Positions 45,419 through 55,598 of a DNA stretch of 64,000 bases are shown one piece after another. A program made the position numbers and the translations under genes. The first letter of the stretch is position 1; the number at the start of each line of letters is the position of its first letter. The notes under the pieces were generated by a model. That model was not told the DNA's origin, made no database searches, and saw nothing but the letters and a program-made list of their open reading frames with translations. Source of the stretch: Chamaecyparis obtusa (lineage: Eukaryota; Streptophyta; Pinopsida; Cupressales; Cupressaceae); the NCBI GenBank assembly GCA_027943335.1, contig BSBK01002928.1:712501-776500 (forward strand). Reading direction: 5' to 3'.

Positions 45419-48400
45419 AAAAAAGAAGGTGAATTTCATTTCTCATTTCATTATTTCATTTGCGAAAAAAAGAAGGGCAACACGCGCGCGAAGGAGATAC
45501 GTCCCAACTTGACATCGTGGGGTAGCAACAGGAGCTTGAGCTCAATCTTTACATAAGGTATGTGGTAGAGGATTATTAATTCATGCATTCTTGTTTGCTT
45601 TGCTATGTATTGAACAAGGGCTTCCTTAAATGTTCTTATTTCTGGGTGTTAAAAATAATGAAGGGTTTGAGATCCTATGTTTATTTGCGGGTTTATGCAT
45701 AGGATTGTGGCATTTGGCTTTACATAGTCAAATGTGAAATGAATAAGTAGCTTTTGACTGTTATATCAAGTTCTGTTATGTTCAAAACCAGATTCAAAAC
45801 CCTTGTTCTCGGCTCTTTCATGAAGTCACGGCCCTAATTTGCATCTTCTCCACCGGATTCCCAATGTTGCTGGATGAAAATAAAATTAGGGTAATGTATT
45901 TTAAAACATCCAACACTCAAAATTTGGAAGATGATTCCACTGCTTCAAGGCCGATGCCCTAATCAAATCTCTATCAATAGACTTACAGGAAAGAATAATA
46001 GTAAATCTATGTTCCATGGGCAACAACTAATCCTTTTATCCTTGGTCTGAATCAGATCAGTTGTTGCCCATGGAACCTGTCAATAGATTTAATACCTCAT
46101 GGATAGCATTATTTTGAATAAGAGATTACCTTGGAAGCATAAATAAATAGACTTGTAATGAATAAGCACAGTCGGTCTTGTAATGAATAAATAGACTCAA
46201 TATCTCTGCAAATTCATTTATGCATTTACGGGTATTGAAGTTCATTTTCGATGCATCCACGGTGTTTGGCATTCATTTGATTAGTTTTTGTGTTTCCATT
46301 ATACACATTTTGCTTTGAAGAGAATAGATGAATCATATTTCACAGCAAGTTCACTTGTATGCATTTATGTTTTAGAGTTTCATTTTGATTAGAGTTTGTT
46401 TAGTTCTATGCGGGACAATCAATTCCCTGACAAACCAAGTTTGAAGAAATCTCCACTTGGATCTGTTATGGAGTTTAGACCTTAACTTGTGACTCCTCCA
46501 TGGGAATTCAATGCCATTGGATGGAAAGAAAGTTAAGGTGATGTACATAAAGATTTGAAACACTCAAAATCTGGAAGACATTCCAATGCTTCAAGGTTGA
46601 TGCCCTAAGCAAAATATAATTCATGTATTTAGCCAGCGGAGGAAATGAATGTTTGCAGTAGCAGTTTGAAAGTGTATTAGTTTTGAAAACTATCTGATTT
46701 GGGGTCCTTAGCAGTCATTGAAGACAATAACATCAGTCTCAACACCCACCTTTGAGCCATTCTAGTCAACCCTAAACTAACTTGATCAACTAGGTTAGAG
46801 TGTCCTGAGACCGGTTGAAGGCACTGGATAAGACTGATTGTTATTGCCTTATGGATCCGAGATAGAAACAGAGATCAGTAGGAAACCCATGCTAAGTAAT
46901 TATGACTGAATCTATCAATAGATTTGTAGGGAAGAGTACTATTGTAGACTAACTGAGAAGTAGTAAAATTTAGAGTATTATATGTTTGGCAATTGGAAGT
47001 GCCTTACAGGTTTGTGAGACTGTAACCTAGGAAGTATAAACAAGATTGTAATACTTGTTAGAAGTTAGGAATTGATTAAAGAAAGGTATTCTATTGATAC
47101 TAGTGAGAGAGAGAGAGAAACAATGTTACTTAAAGATTTTGCAAGTTCCATTCAAGGAGATTGATAGTTGGAAGAATCATCCTATGGTAATCTCTTGTCA
47201 AAAAAATTGACAAGGAAAATAAATGAGGTATCTATATAGGTATGGGGATATTGAAAGTATGAAAACATAATAATTGATAGCAGAGAAGGAAGTGATTAGG
47301 TTCATTAAAGATAAGAGAAGTCATCTGAGATCATGTTACAGTCATTTATGTTGGTCACAAATACCTAATTCTAGTCAAAGGACATCCCTACAAGGAAAAT
47401 GTAGAAAATGGTTGTGTTAAGATCCTTCTTATAGTTAAAATATAGTTATCAAAATAGAAAAAACACTCTTGATAAAGATAGTGAATAATTCACAAAACCA
47501 GTCCCAAGTATGAATGATAATGGAAGCCTTGACAACAAAAAATTGATGATATTAGGATAGATAAAAAATGAAGTGGTATTGACTGTGACAAGAAATTAAT
47601 GAGTAAATTTAAGTAAATCAATAGTATCACTAGGAAAAAATCAACATAGTCTCGAAGAAGTGGGTGATATCAAGAGATGCTCCAATTCACCCAACTTCAA
47701 ATCTCCAACTGAAACTACAAACTAACATGCCAACCTCAAAGAATACAATCACCTATGTAGTTAAAATCCAACCAAGCATCATCACTCTTATAAATCTAAG
47801 CTTATAAATAGCTTAAAAGAATTTATAAATATTATCTCCACTCGCTTTCCCTCTTTCACCTCTAAAAATTAATCCTTCCTAGAGTAATGATATTGAAAAT
47901 CTCTTTAACTTAATATCAATTTCTTGCATTTATGTAGAAGTTAAATTTGGTGGTGAATCATTTGAGCTTGAAAAATTATGTTTAAAATTATTCATCAATT
48001 CTCAACTGATTATCTTTTTTGTTATTTGAAAATGGTTACTATCAAATAACCATCAATTTTATGAGTGTTGATAAGCTCTTATTTTCTCTTTTTTATAGCT
48101 AGTCAATGATATGATCATAGTGATTCTTTGAGGTCTTCCTATCATTTAAAAAAAATTAGTACGTCTAAATCAAATTTGCAGACTTCTCCAATCTTACATT
48201 GAACATTCTAATCATAAAGTATTAATCTAAAGTATTCACTTGACATGTTGCCATAAAAACATTATTGACTATTATAAATGGATCGCAATCAGAAATATTG
48301 ATGAAGAAAAAATCTTGCACACAATCATATTCAGAAGTATTTATTATACCCATGAATTGTGCAAATCTGATAGATCTTGTCATAAATAGATTAAAAGAAC

Positions 48401-49014
48401 TATTAAAAAGAAATTGAGAAGGTTTAAAATAGATCGAACAAGTTTAAATAGCATATTATGTTTTGATTGGCAAGTTATTCAGTTGAAAACTAGGCAAGCC
48501 TAAACAGTACATTCTATGTTTTGATTTGTTTATGTATGACAAGCCTAAACAGTAAATTCTATGCTTTGATATTGATATGTCTATGTGATTCATCTGAAAT
48601 AATCTAACATGAAACTAAATTTTTTAAATGAACATAAAAATACATAATATTCTAACCAACCATATATAAACAACCCAAAAAAATCAAATTTTCAAGGTTC
48701 TTCAAGGAGTTAAGTATGCAACCACTGAAAACTCTTGTAAAACACCTTAATTTGCTAATAATTAGCATCTAAATTCAATAGCCATTGAAAATTAAAGAGC
48801 TTATTCTGGTAAAATACATTTTCAAGGCTTGAACCTCCTCTACATAAAGGTAAAACACCAATTTTGACATGAACTTTTCACAATTCCATTGATTGCTATC
48901 ATCAAATTTCCTTCAACTACTAACCCTAAAAATCTCCTTCGCGCGCGCGCTGCCCTTCTTTTTTTCGCAAATGAAATAATGAAATGAGAAATGAAATTCA
49001 CCTTTTTTTAACTT
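45412..49014. repeat. ~85-bp inverted repeats 3.6 kb apart
   Basis: 45412-45497 and 48934-49014 are near-perfect reverse complements. They share AAGTTAAAAAAA, GGTGAATTTCATTTCTC, ATTTCATTTGCG, AAAGAAGGGCA, a CG-dinucleotide run and GAAGGAGAT. Outside the arms there is a 3-base GCA on both sides (45409-45411 and the bases after the right arm). It could be a separate DNA element with long terminal repeats inside the CACTA element, or an inverted duplication of its subterminal region. No coding sequence lies between. Confidence 0.75.
45498..48933. other. Gene-free interior between the 85-bp inverted repeats
   Basis: No coding frame was supported. It contains an imperfect direct repeat (about 45855-45965 and 46495-46615: ACACTCAAAAT.TGGAAGA, GCTTCAAGG..GATGCCCTAA). 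It also has an 18-bp perfect inverted repeat, GTTCCATGGGCAACAACT at 46011-46028 with its complement at 46059-46076. Confidence 0.6.
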
Positions 49015-49036
49015 AGCAAGATTATGTATAATCAAG

Positions 49037-49110
49037 ATTATATTTTATACTTAGCACTTGATCTTGCTAAGCATATTAATATTAAAATCTTGCTAAGTAT
49101 AAAATATAAT
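49037..49110. repeat. 20-bp perfect inverted repeat
   Basis: ATTATATTTTATACTTAGCA (49037-49056) and its reverse complement (49091-49110) flank a 34-base spacer, just outside the right 85-bp arm. Confidence 0.8.
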
Positions 49111-49259
49111 ATCTTTATATCATCTTTGAAAATTATGTAATAAATACTCTCTGCACAGGCATGGCACACGGTCTGACTACCGCAGGGTGTATGACATAAA
49201 CATTGGAGGAGGCATGGCATCCCATGGGACATGGGACATGGGACATGGGGGCACAATTT

Positions 49260-50430
49260 TCTACGGGTGCAAATGCCTATAACTGACTTTCAAACTAGTT
49301 GCCCATTAGTTTTGTGCATTTGCTAACAACTAGACTCCAATCTTTAATCTAACCCCTAATACGTTGTTAAAGGTTTAGGTCTCATTAAGACTACTTTAAT
49401 TTATTCCTCTTTCAAACATGAAATTCCATTGGCATTAAGTGTGACAGATCTTAGCTTCCATCAACAAAAATATTTCAGATTGGTAATGGAAAAGTCTTAT
49501 TTCAATGACAATTATCCTTTGTTTCAAACCTCAATGAATTCTAAACAAAAGCAGCTCATAAAATCTTGATTGTATCTATGTGCACTCAACAACACATGTA
49601 CTATTGTGAGAATCATATCACTAGGAGCTTACCCAGCAACACATCATTTAAAACCATTATTGGTCATTTCCCAATCCCCTAACCTAGGACCAAATCATGA
49701 GAAAGAAAAGGACCATTGGTTTAGTTTTGTAATTTTTTTAGGAACAATCTGGCTAGTCACTGTCTACATAATACCAGTTACTCCTTTGGTATCACAAACA
49801 AAAAAAACAACAAAGTTCTTGCACAAACAATAAAAACAACAAAGTTCTTGAATACACCAAGAAGTACCAAATGATGAATGCTCAATTGTTGTAATGAAAA
49901 AGCAATATCAGAACCGTCCATTTCTAGAACTTGATTTTTCTATAGTCCTAATGATTTTTCTTATTTCCTGTCTGTGCTTGGTGATAGGATTTTGAACATT
50001 GTTGACATACTTAAATGGAATACATAATACCAAATGATGAATGCTCAATTGTTGTAATGGCAAAGCATCAGAACTGTCCATTTCTAAAATTTGATTTTGT
50101 ATAGTCTTAATTATTTTTCTATAGTCCTAATGATTTTGAAAATTGTTGACAAAGAGTTTCTTTTTTTTATTATAGTATAAATGATTTTTCTATAGTCGTA
50201 ATGATTTTTCTTATTTCTTGTCTTTTGTCCCTTTTTTATTTCCTATGTCTGTGCTTCGTGACAGGATTTTGTCACCTTCTTTTGATGGTATATTTCATTC
50301 ACTCTATGTGGAATACTATTTTCTTCACTATTTTATTTCAGCTTGATATTTTTTTCATTTTTCATATACACAGAGACTACACATGCCGACAAAAAAAATG
50401 AGCTATTTGATTTAGGCTTACTTTTCATTA
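49260..50430. other. Gene-free stretch with a ~163-bp direct repeat
   Basis: TACCAAATGATGAATGCTCA occurs at about 49866 and 50028 and is followed by matching sequence (ATTGTTGTAATG, CAGAAC.GTCCATTTCTA). CTATAGTC.TAATGATTTT recurs three times between 49938 and 50210. No gene is recognised. Confidence 0.6.
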
Positions 50431-50436
50431 TTGTAA

Positions 50437-50885
50437 ATGGTTAATATTTCTGATGGTACTCCTTGGTGTATTCCATATAAAAATAATCATATAAAAATAA
50501 TAAATGTAGTAATGATGGTGTGGTGCATTATTGATATAGGCTCTATGACTCTTGTCAATGTGCCAAACTATCAATGTGGTGGTGGGCAATGTGTGTTGAA
50601 GACTTCACAGACACCGAACAACCCTGGATGGCAATTTTGGTGCTGCCCAAATAGAAAAAAGGTTGCTAATGTGTATATTTTAATGTTTCTAATGTAAATA
50701 CTATTCATTATATTATAAGAACTAATGTAGACTGGGCATCATAGGGAAATAATGATTGTGGATACTTTAGTTGGGTTGATGACAACTCATCTGCATCTAT
50801 CCACCCATCTCCACTTATCTACGATGAAGGATTTGAGTGCAAAACGTGTCAGGCTAGGGAAAATGCCAAAATTATATTTTTATGA
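50437..50885 (+). pseudogene. GRF-type zinc-finger gene fragment with one intron
   Basis: Exon 1 (50437-50661) ends in a GRF zinc-finger first half: CGGGQCVLKTSQTPNNPGWQFWCCPN. An intron with GT at 50662 and AG at 50744 is followed by exon 2 (50745-50885), which supplies NDCGYFSWVDD and a short tail ending in TGA. The junction is phase 0 and rebuilds the finger with its last Cys and the FxW/D end. GRF fingers bind nucleic acid and occur in plant topoisomerase III, AP endonuclease and many small orphan proteins. The true start is unclear, since the first ~40 codons look unlike coding sequence. The preserved intron implies capture as DNA rather than through an mRNA copy. Confidence 0.65.
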
Positions 50886-51243
50886 TGCATTCTCTGTATT
50901 GTAATCATATATCTTTGTTGCGACCATATGCGGAGATGAGCTCATGAATTAGTTAGTTTAGTATTTTCATATTGTAACTAATATTTTAATATGGATATGG
51001 TGTAACTTCTCTTTGCCTCAAGTGCACATATATATGGTTTACATCTTTTTTTACAATAATTCTTCATGTTTATAGCTTAGGTGAGCCCCAATCTTCTATC
51101 AATCACATGATTTAACATATAGTGTTTTCTTGGTTATTCCATTTGTTCCTTGATACATCAATTTGACCACACCCACTCCACTTCATGTGTATGTCTTTAA
51201 AATAAAATCCTAACTCTAATAAACTAACTATAACTACTAACTA

Positions 51244-51306
51244 ACCTTATAAAACAACAACAGCTAAGAATGTTCGCTTGCCAACATCTGCTGAATACAA
51301 GGTCCT
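51244..51306 (+). repeat. Isolated copy of the palindrome inner arm
   Basis: CCTTATAAAACAACAACAGC and TTGCCAACATCTGCTGAATAC match, in the same orientation, the inner part of the left arm of the big palindrome (53247-53299). It lies just upstream of the NOG1-like fragment. Confidence 0.7.
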
Positions 51307-51330
51307 TGAGAGATCAATTAATCAGGATGA

Positions 51331-51591
51331 GTGGACGAGGATGATGAGATGGGGGAAGTGGAGTTGAATCCTAATGAAAAGGAAGCTCTGGCTACAATTA
51401 GGAAGAAGAAGAAGATTCTTATCATCGAACATAGATTGAAGAAGAGTACTGCAGAGAGCAGGCCTACCATACCAAGGAAGTTTGACAAGAACAAGGAATA
51501 TGGCTTAAACAGAATGGGAAGACATCTTTCTAGTCTAGGCTTGGATCCTTCAACAATTAGCTTGATAATAAATGAAGCAGATGAGAGCTGA
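51331..51591 (+). pseudogene. Captured C-terminal fragment resembling NOG1 (nucleolar GTP-binding protein 1)
   Basis: An 86-codon frame with an acidic start (DEDDEMGEVELN), a Lys-rich helix (ALATIRKKKKILIIEHRLKKS), and then ESRPTIPRKFDKNKEYG, NRMGRHLSSLGLDPS. This order matches my knowledge of the C-terminal (NOGCT) region of plant NOG1, a GTPase for 60S ribosome assembly in the nucleolus. The GTPase domain is absent. The final residues (TISLIINEADES) depart from what I would expect, so the end is probably noncoding or rearranged. The last ~77 bases lie inside the left arm of the first palindrome and recur inverted at 52065-52145 and 52731-52806. Assignment rests on motif recognition without a search. 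Confidence 0.5.
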
Positions 51592-52145
51592 GCAATTAGC
51601 TTCCCAATAAAAATCTCGTAAATGAACTGTGTGTACCCCAGTTCCTGTGCCTTCTGCACGTATCTAAATGACATATTTGAAACAACAAGGGTAAGGCATA
51701 AAGAAGTTAATTTTGCATTGCTAGATAGATCTGTATGTTTTATCCATAATGACCAAACTTCATAAAACATACAAACCAGTGTAGTGATCATATTGTGCTG
51801 AAGGTGGTGCCTACTTATCTTTACACAACTATTGCAGTGCAGCAGAGCATTAGGCACCACCTTCAGCACAATATGATCACTAGACAAGTCTGTATGTTTT
51901 ATGAAGTTTGGTCATTGTGGATAAAATATACAGATTTATCTAGTGATGCAAAATTAACATCTTTAAGCCTTACCCTTGTTGTTTCAAATATATCATTTGG
52001 GTACGGACAGAGGGCACAGGAATTGGGGTACGCATAGTTCATTTATGGGATTTTTCTTGGGAAGCTAATTTCTCATCTGTCATCTACATTACTATGAAGC
52101 TAATTGTCAAAGGATTCAGTCCTAGGCTAGAAAGATGTCTTCCCA
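51515..52145. repeat. Palindrome A: ~297-bp arms, 37-nt spacer
   Basis: The left arm 51515-51813 and right arm 51851-52145 are inverted copies with scattered substitutions (GGGAAGACATCTTTCTAG, AACAACAAGGGTAAGGC, GACCAAACTTCATAAAACAT, GATCATATTGTGCTGAAGG). The inner ~40 bases of the arms are identical. The left arm begins inside the NOG1-like reading frame. Confidence 0.92.
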
Positions 52146-52208
52146 AACAGATAAAAAAATGTACATAAACACGACAGTTGAGAAACATAAATGTAGATTT
52201 CACAATAG

Positions 52209-52472
52209 CTAAGAAACATAATTGTAGGCATCATGGTCAAAAAAATTTGTAGACAACGTAATTGAGTTGTATAACCAAGCAATGGAGAGCGACTTCTACA
52301 CCTCCAATTCCAAATTGAATACATCTGTTGGAGGACCTTGTATTCATGAGCAATAGATGTAGTCAACTTGGAATTATAGGTGCAGGAGTTTCTCTTCATC
52401 GTCTGGGTATACAACTCAATTACGTTGTCTCCAAAAAATTGTGACCACGATGCCTACAATTATGTTTCTCAG
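52209..52472. repeat. Palindrome B: 110-bp arms, 44-nt spacer
   Basis: 52209-52318 and 52363-52472 are inverted copies (AGAAACATAATTGTAGGCATC, GACAACGTAATTGAGTTGTAT). The arms equal the outer 110 bases of palindrome C. The spacer (CTGTTGGAGGACCTTGTATT) is the centre of palindrome C in opposite orientation. Confidence 0.9.
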
Positions 52473-52872
52473 ATGTTGTGTCCTAGGACCCCTTATGACC
52501 CTTTACGATCATTTACAATCCCTAAGAATACATCTTAGAGGTCTTAAAATGTCCTAAAGGGTCAAAAGATGCTCCTAGGAGGGGCCAGATGAGCTTCCAC
52601 CTTCACATGGTTGGCCCTATTAAGTAGAGAATGTTATACTCTTCTTGAAACAAAGAGAAGCTTAATAATTTAAGGTCTCAGTCCATGGACAAATTAAATT
52701 AGCTTGATCTTGGGATTTTTCTTGGGAAGCTAATTGCTCATCTGTCATCTACATTATTATGAAGCTAATTGTCGAAGGATCCAGGCCCAGGCTAGAAAGA
52801 TGTCTTCCCAAACACATAATAAACATGCACATAAACATGATAGTTGAGAAACATAAATGTAGATTTCACAAT

Positions 52873-53758
52873 AGCTGAGAAACATAATTGTAGACATCAT
52901 GGTCACAATTTTTTGGAGACAACATAATTGAGTTGTATACCCAAGTGATGGAGAGCAACTTCTGCACCTCTAATTCCAAGTTGACACTACGGGATCGAAA
53001 GACCATAGATAAGGAATAAATTTACAGAGTGGAGGAGGGCCATAATGACCAAAATAATACTAGACAAACCTCAAGAAAAATGAGGCAACTGCAAACATTT
53101 TAATAGATTTTTATTATTAAATAATGAAATTTGCATATACTAGTGTTCTAAGCCCCTTGATCATTACATGATTTATTATTGTAAGCCTCCTCTAACTTAC
53201 ACATCTAGAAAATAAAACTACAACCTATTGGGATTGAGACAAACCTTATAGAACAATAGCAGCTTGGAAGGATCACTTTCCAACATCTGTTGAATACATT
53301 TGTAGCTCATGAATACAAGGTCCTCCAACAGATGTATTCAACAGATGTTGGCAAGCGATCCTTCCTAGCTGTTGTTGTTCTATAAGGTTTGTCTCAATCG
53401 CAATAGGTTGTAGTTTCATTTTATATATGTGTAAGTTAGAGGGGGCTTACAATAATAAATCATGTAATGAGGGGGCTTAGAACACTAGTATATGCAAATT
53501 TCATTATTTAATAATAAAAATCTATTAAAATGTTTGCAGTTGCTAGCTCATTTAACTTGAGGTTTGTCCTATATTATTTTTGTCATTATGGCCCTCCTTC
53601 GCTCTCTAAATTTATTCCTTATCTATGGTCTTTGGATCCCATAGTGTCAACTTGGAATCAAAGGTGCAGAAGTTGCTCTTCGTCACTTGGGTATAAAACT
53701 CAATTACGTTGTCTCCAAAAAATTGTGACCATGATACCTACAATTATGTTTCTCAGCT
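52873..53758. repeat. Palindrome C: 427-bp arms, 32-nt spacer
   Basis: 52873-53299 and 53332-53758 are inverted copies of equal length with few differences. Shared landmarks include ATAATTGTAG, GGAATAAATTTA, TTTTAATAGATTTTTATTAT, CATATACTAGTGTTCTAAG, GACAAACCTTATAGAACAA and CCAACATCTGTTGAATACAT. The spacer is 53300-53331. The whole would fold into a hairpin of more than 400 base pairs. Confidence 0.93.
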
Positions 53759-53986
53759 GTTGTGTCCCAGGGCCCCTTATGACCCTTTACAACCATTTAT
53801 GATCCCTAATAATACATCTTAAAGGTCTTAAAATGTCGTAAAGGGTCATAAGAGGCTCCTAGGAGGGGCCAGATGAGCTTCCACCTTCATGTGGTTGGCC
53901 CTATTAAGTAGAGAATGTTATACTCTTCTCGAAACCAAGAGAAGCTCAATAATTTAAGGTCTCAATCCATAGACAAATTAAATTAG

Positions 53987-54277
53987 ACTTACTATCCAAA
54001 TTGGTACATTGATGAGAATCATTGATGGACTGGAGTTTTTAGATTCTGAGAAGACGTATATGCGGTGGAGGCTAGAAGGGATTTTTGTGGAAATTTTCTA
54101 GAGTGGCTATATACATACGACGGTTTCTAGATTGAGTACCAATGCAGATATGAGGATTCAGTAACCTACGTCTATAAAACCTTCACAAATATCTTTATCT
54201 TAGTTTATGTAGTATTGAAAAAAATGAGTGGGTTGGACATTAGTGGTGGATCTATTCTCTCTTATCATTCTTCATAG
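53987..54277. other. Unassigned CACTA interior before the LTR element
   Basis: No gene or repeat recognised. It ends in CATAG (54273-54277), the left target duplication of the LTR element. Confidence 0.55.
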
Positions 54278-55398
54278 TGTTAGGAATGGGAACACTGAGA
54301 GGGGGGGGGGGGTGAATCAGTGTTCACTATATTTTAACTTTTCACTTTAATCTTAATACTGAATTATAAATGCTTAAGTACTGAATTAAACATTCACATA
54401 AACATGAAACATGAAATCAACACATGACACCAATATGGTTATGGGGAAACCCAAATAGGTAAAAACCCCAGTGGGAATTGATACCCACTAATAATCTGTA
54501 CTAGTGTTTTGTGATCCTTGTTAGAAGATCCTTTACCCTGTTAGGAGTAGCTTTACAAGGCTTTTAGTATAGTAGACCTTGTTAAGGGTCGAACCCTATT
54601 AGGATTTTTTTTAAATGATCCATGTTAGGGGAGTGGACTCACTGTCCTAGAGCTCACTACTCAAATGATGAAGGCTACAACCTTCTGAATCAGATACACA
54701 CTATATCTGCAGGTGAACTGTCACTGTGACACTGCTTGTCAGATCAGTTCCTTTGGTGCGTTGATGCTTTGACCTCTTGCAAAGCTCTAATACATCATAT
54801 TCTCTCTTTGCATAGCTCTGCTCTACTTCTCACAACTCTATTTTCACTTCCATACCGAATACAATGGGCACACCTTATATTTATGCACTCATACCAATTA
54901 TACAATTAGGTTGGCCCTATAACTAATTACAAATAATGTTTCCAAATGAATTGACTTAAGCGTGCTTATAATTATACATGTACATATGTCTACAACCTAA
55001 ATACAATGAGTGCATAGCCTCTACACAATTAATTTACAATCACAAACCAAAATAGTCATTGTCAGCTCTATGCTTTGTTCTCTGCTGGCACACACTAGCT
55101 GTGCAACTTCAACTGACTGTAACTTTCACATCTTTGCATAGCTACTTATGCGCTCTTAGACTAAGCATAAGTATAGTCTAACAATCTTAACTTCTAGGGC
55201 GCATACCTTAATTCATTCATACACACGTGCACTGATGCTCTGAGTCTCTAGTGCTTTGTATGTTGTCAACTCTTCAACACTTAACTGATTTCTGATCTTT
55301 ACACTTAGTGTGCTGACTCCAAACTGCTATATGACTTTGTTGCCATAATGAAAAAACTATATCTATTCATATACTTCAGTATAGAAAACTTGCCAAAA
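54278..55398 (-). repeat. 3' LTR of the Copia-like element
   Basis: Same sequence as 60327-61431 with scattered substitutions, a longer G-run (54301-54312) and an extra ~12-17 bases near 54390. The terminal CCAACA of the other LTR reads CCAAAA here at 55393-55398. Confidence 0.92.
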
Positions 55399-55399
55399 A

Positions 55400-55413
55400 T
55401 CTCCCCCTTTGTC
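55400..55413 (-). other. Polypurine tract of the Copia-like element
   Basis: The minus strand reads CAAAGGGGGAGAT directly before the 3' LTR, the standard form in plant Copia elements. Confidence 0.9.
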
Positions 55414-55598
55414 ATTGATGGCAACAAAGGAATATGGCCAAGTCTCTAACTGATCCTTTACACAAAAAAACTTTTGTCTTCTATACATTTTATACAAACT
55501 CTTATATCTCCCTATACATATATGTACTCCATATTCTATACAACTCCCCCTTTGAAATTAATGACAAAGGTGCATCAAAAAACTTTATCTACATACAC

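Larger units (their letters stand above)
52049..53986 (+). repeat. Tandem duplication containing palindromes B and C
   Basis: Copy 1 (52049-52702) and copy 2 (52713-53986) start with the same TGGGATTTTTCTTGGGAAGC and end with the same ACAAATTAAATTAG. Both contain, in order, the inverted NOG1-like tail, a GAAACATAAATGTAGATTTC segment, a palindrome, and a ~230-base segment (TTATGACCCTTTAC, CCTAGGAGGGGCCAGATGAG, GTTGGCCCTATTAAGTAG). Copy 1 is about 620 bases shorter, and the missing part is the interior of the palindrome. Confidence 0.88.

Noticed and set aside
53478..53490. CACTAGTAT inside palindrome C as another CACTA terminus
   Set aside because: It lies within a palindrome arm, has its inverted partner in the other arm, and shows neither a 3-base duplication nor subterminal repeats.
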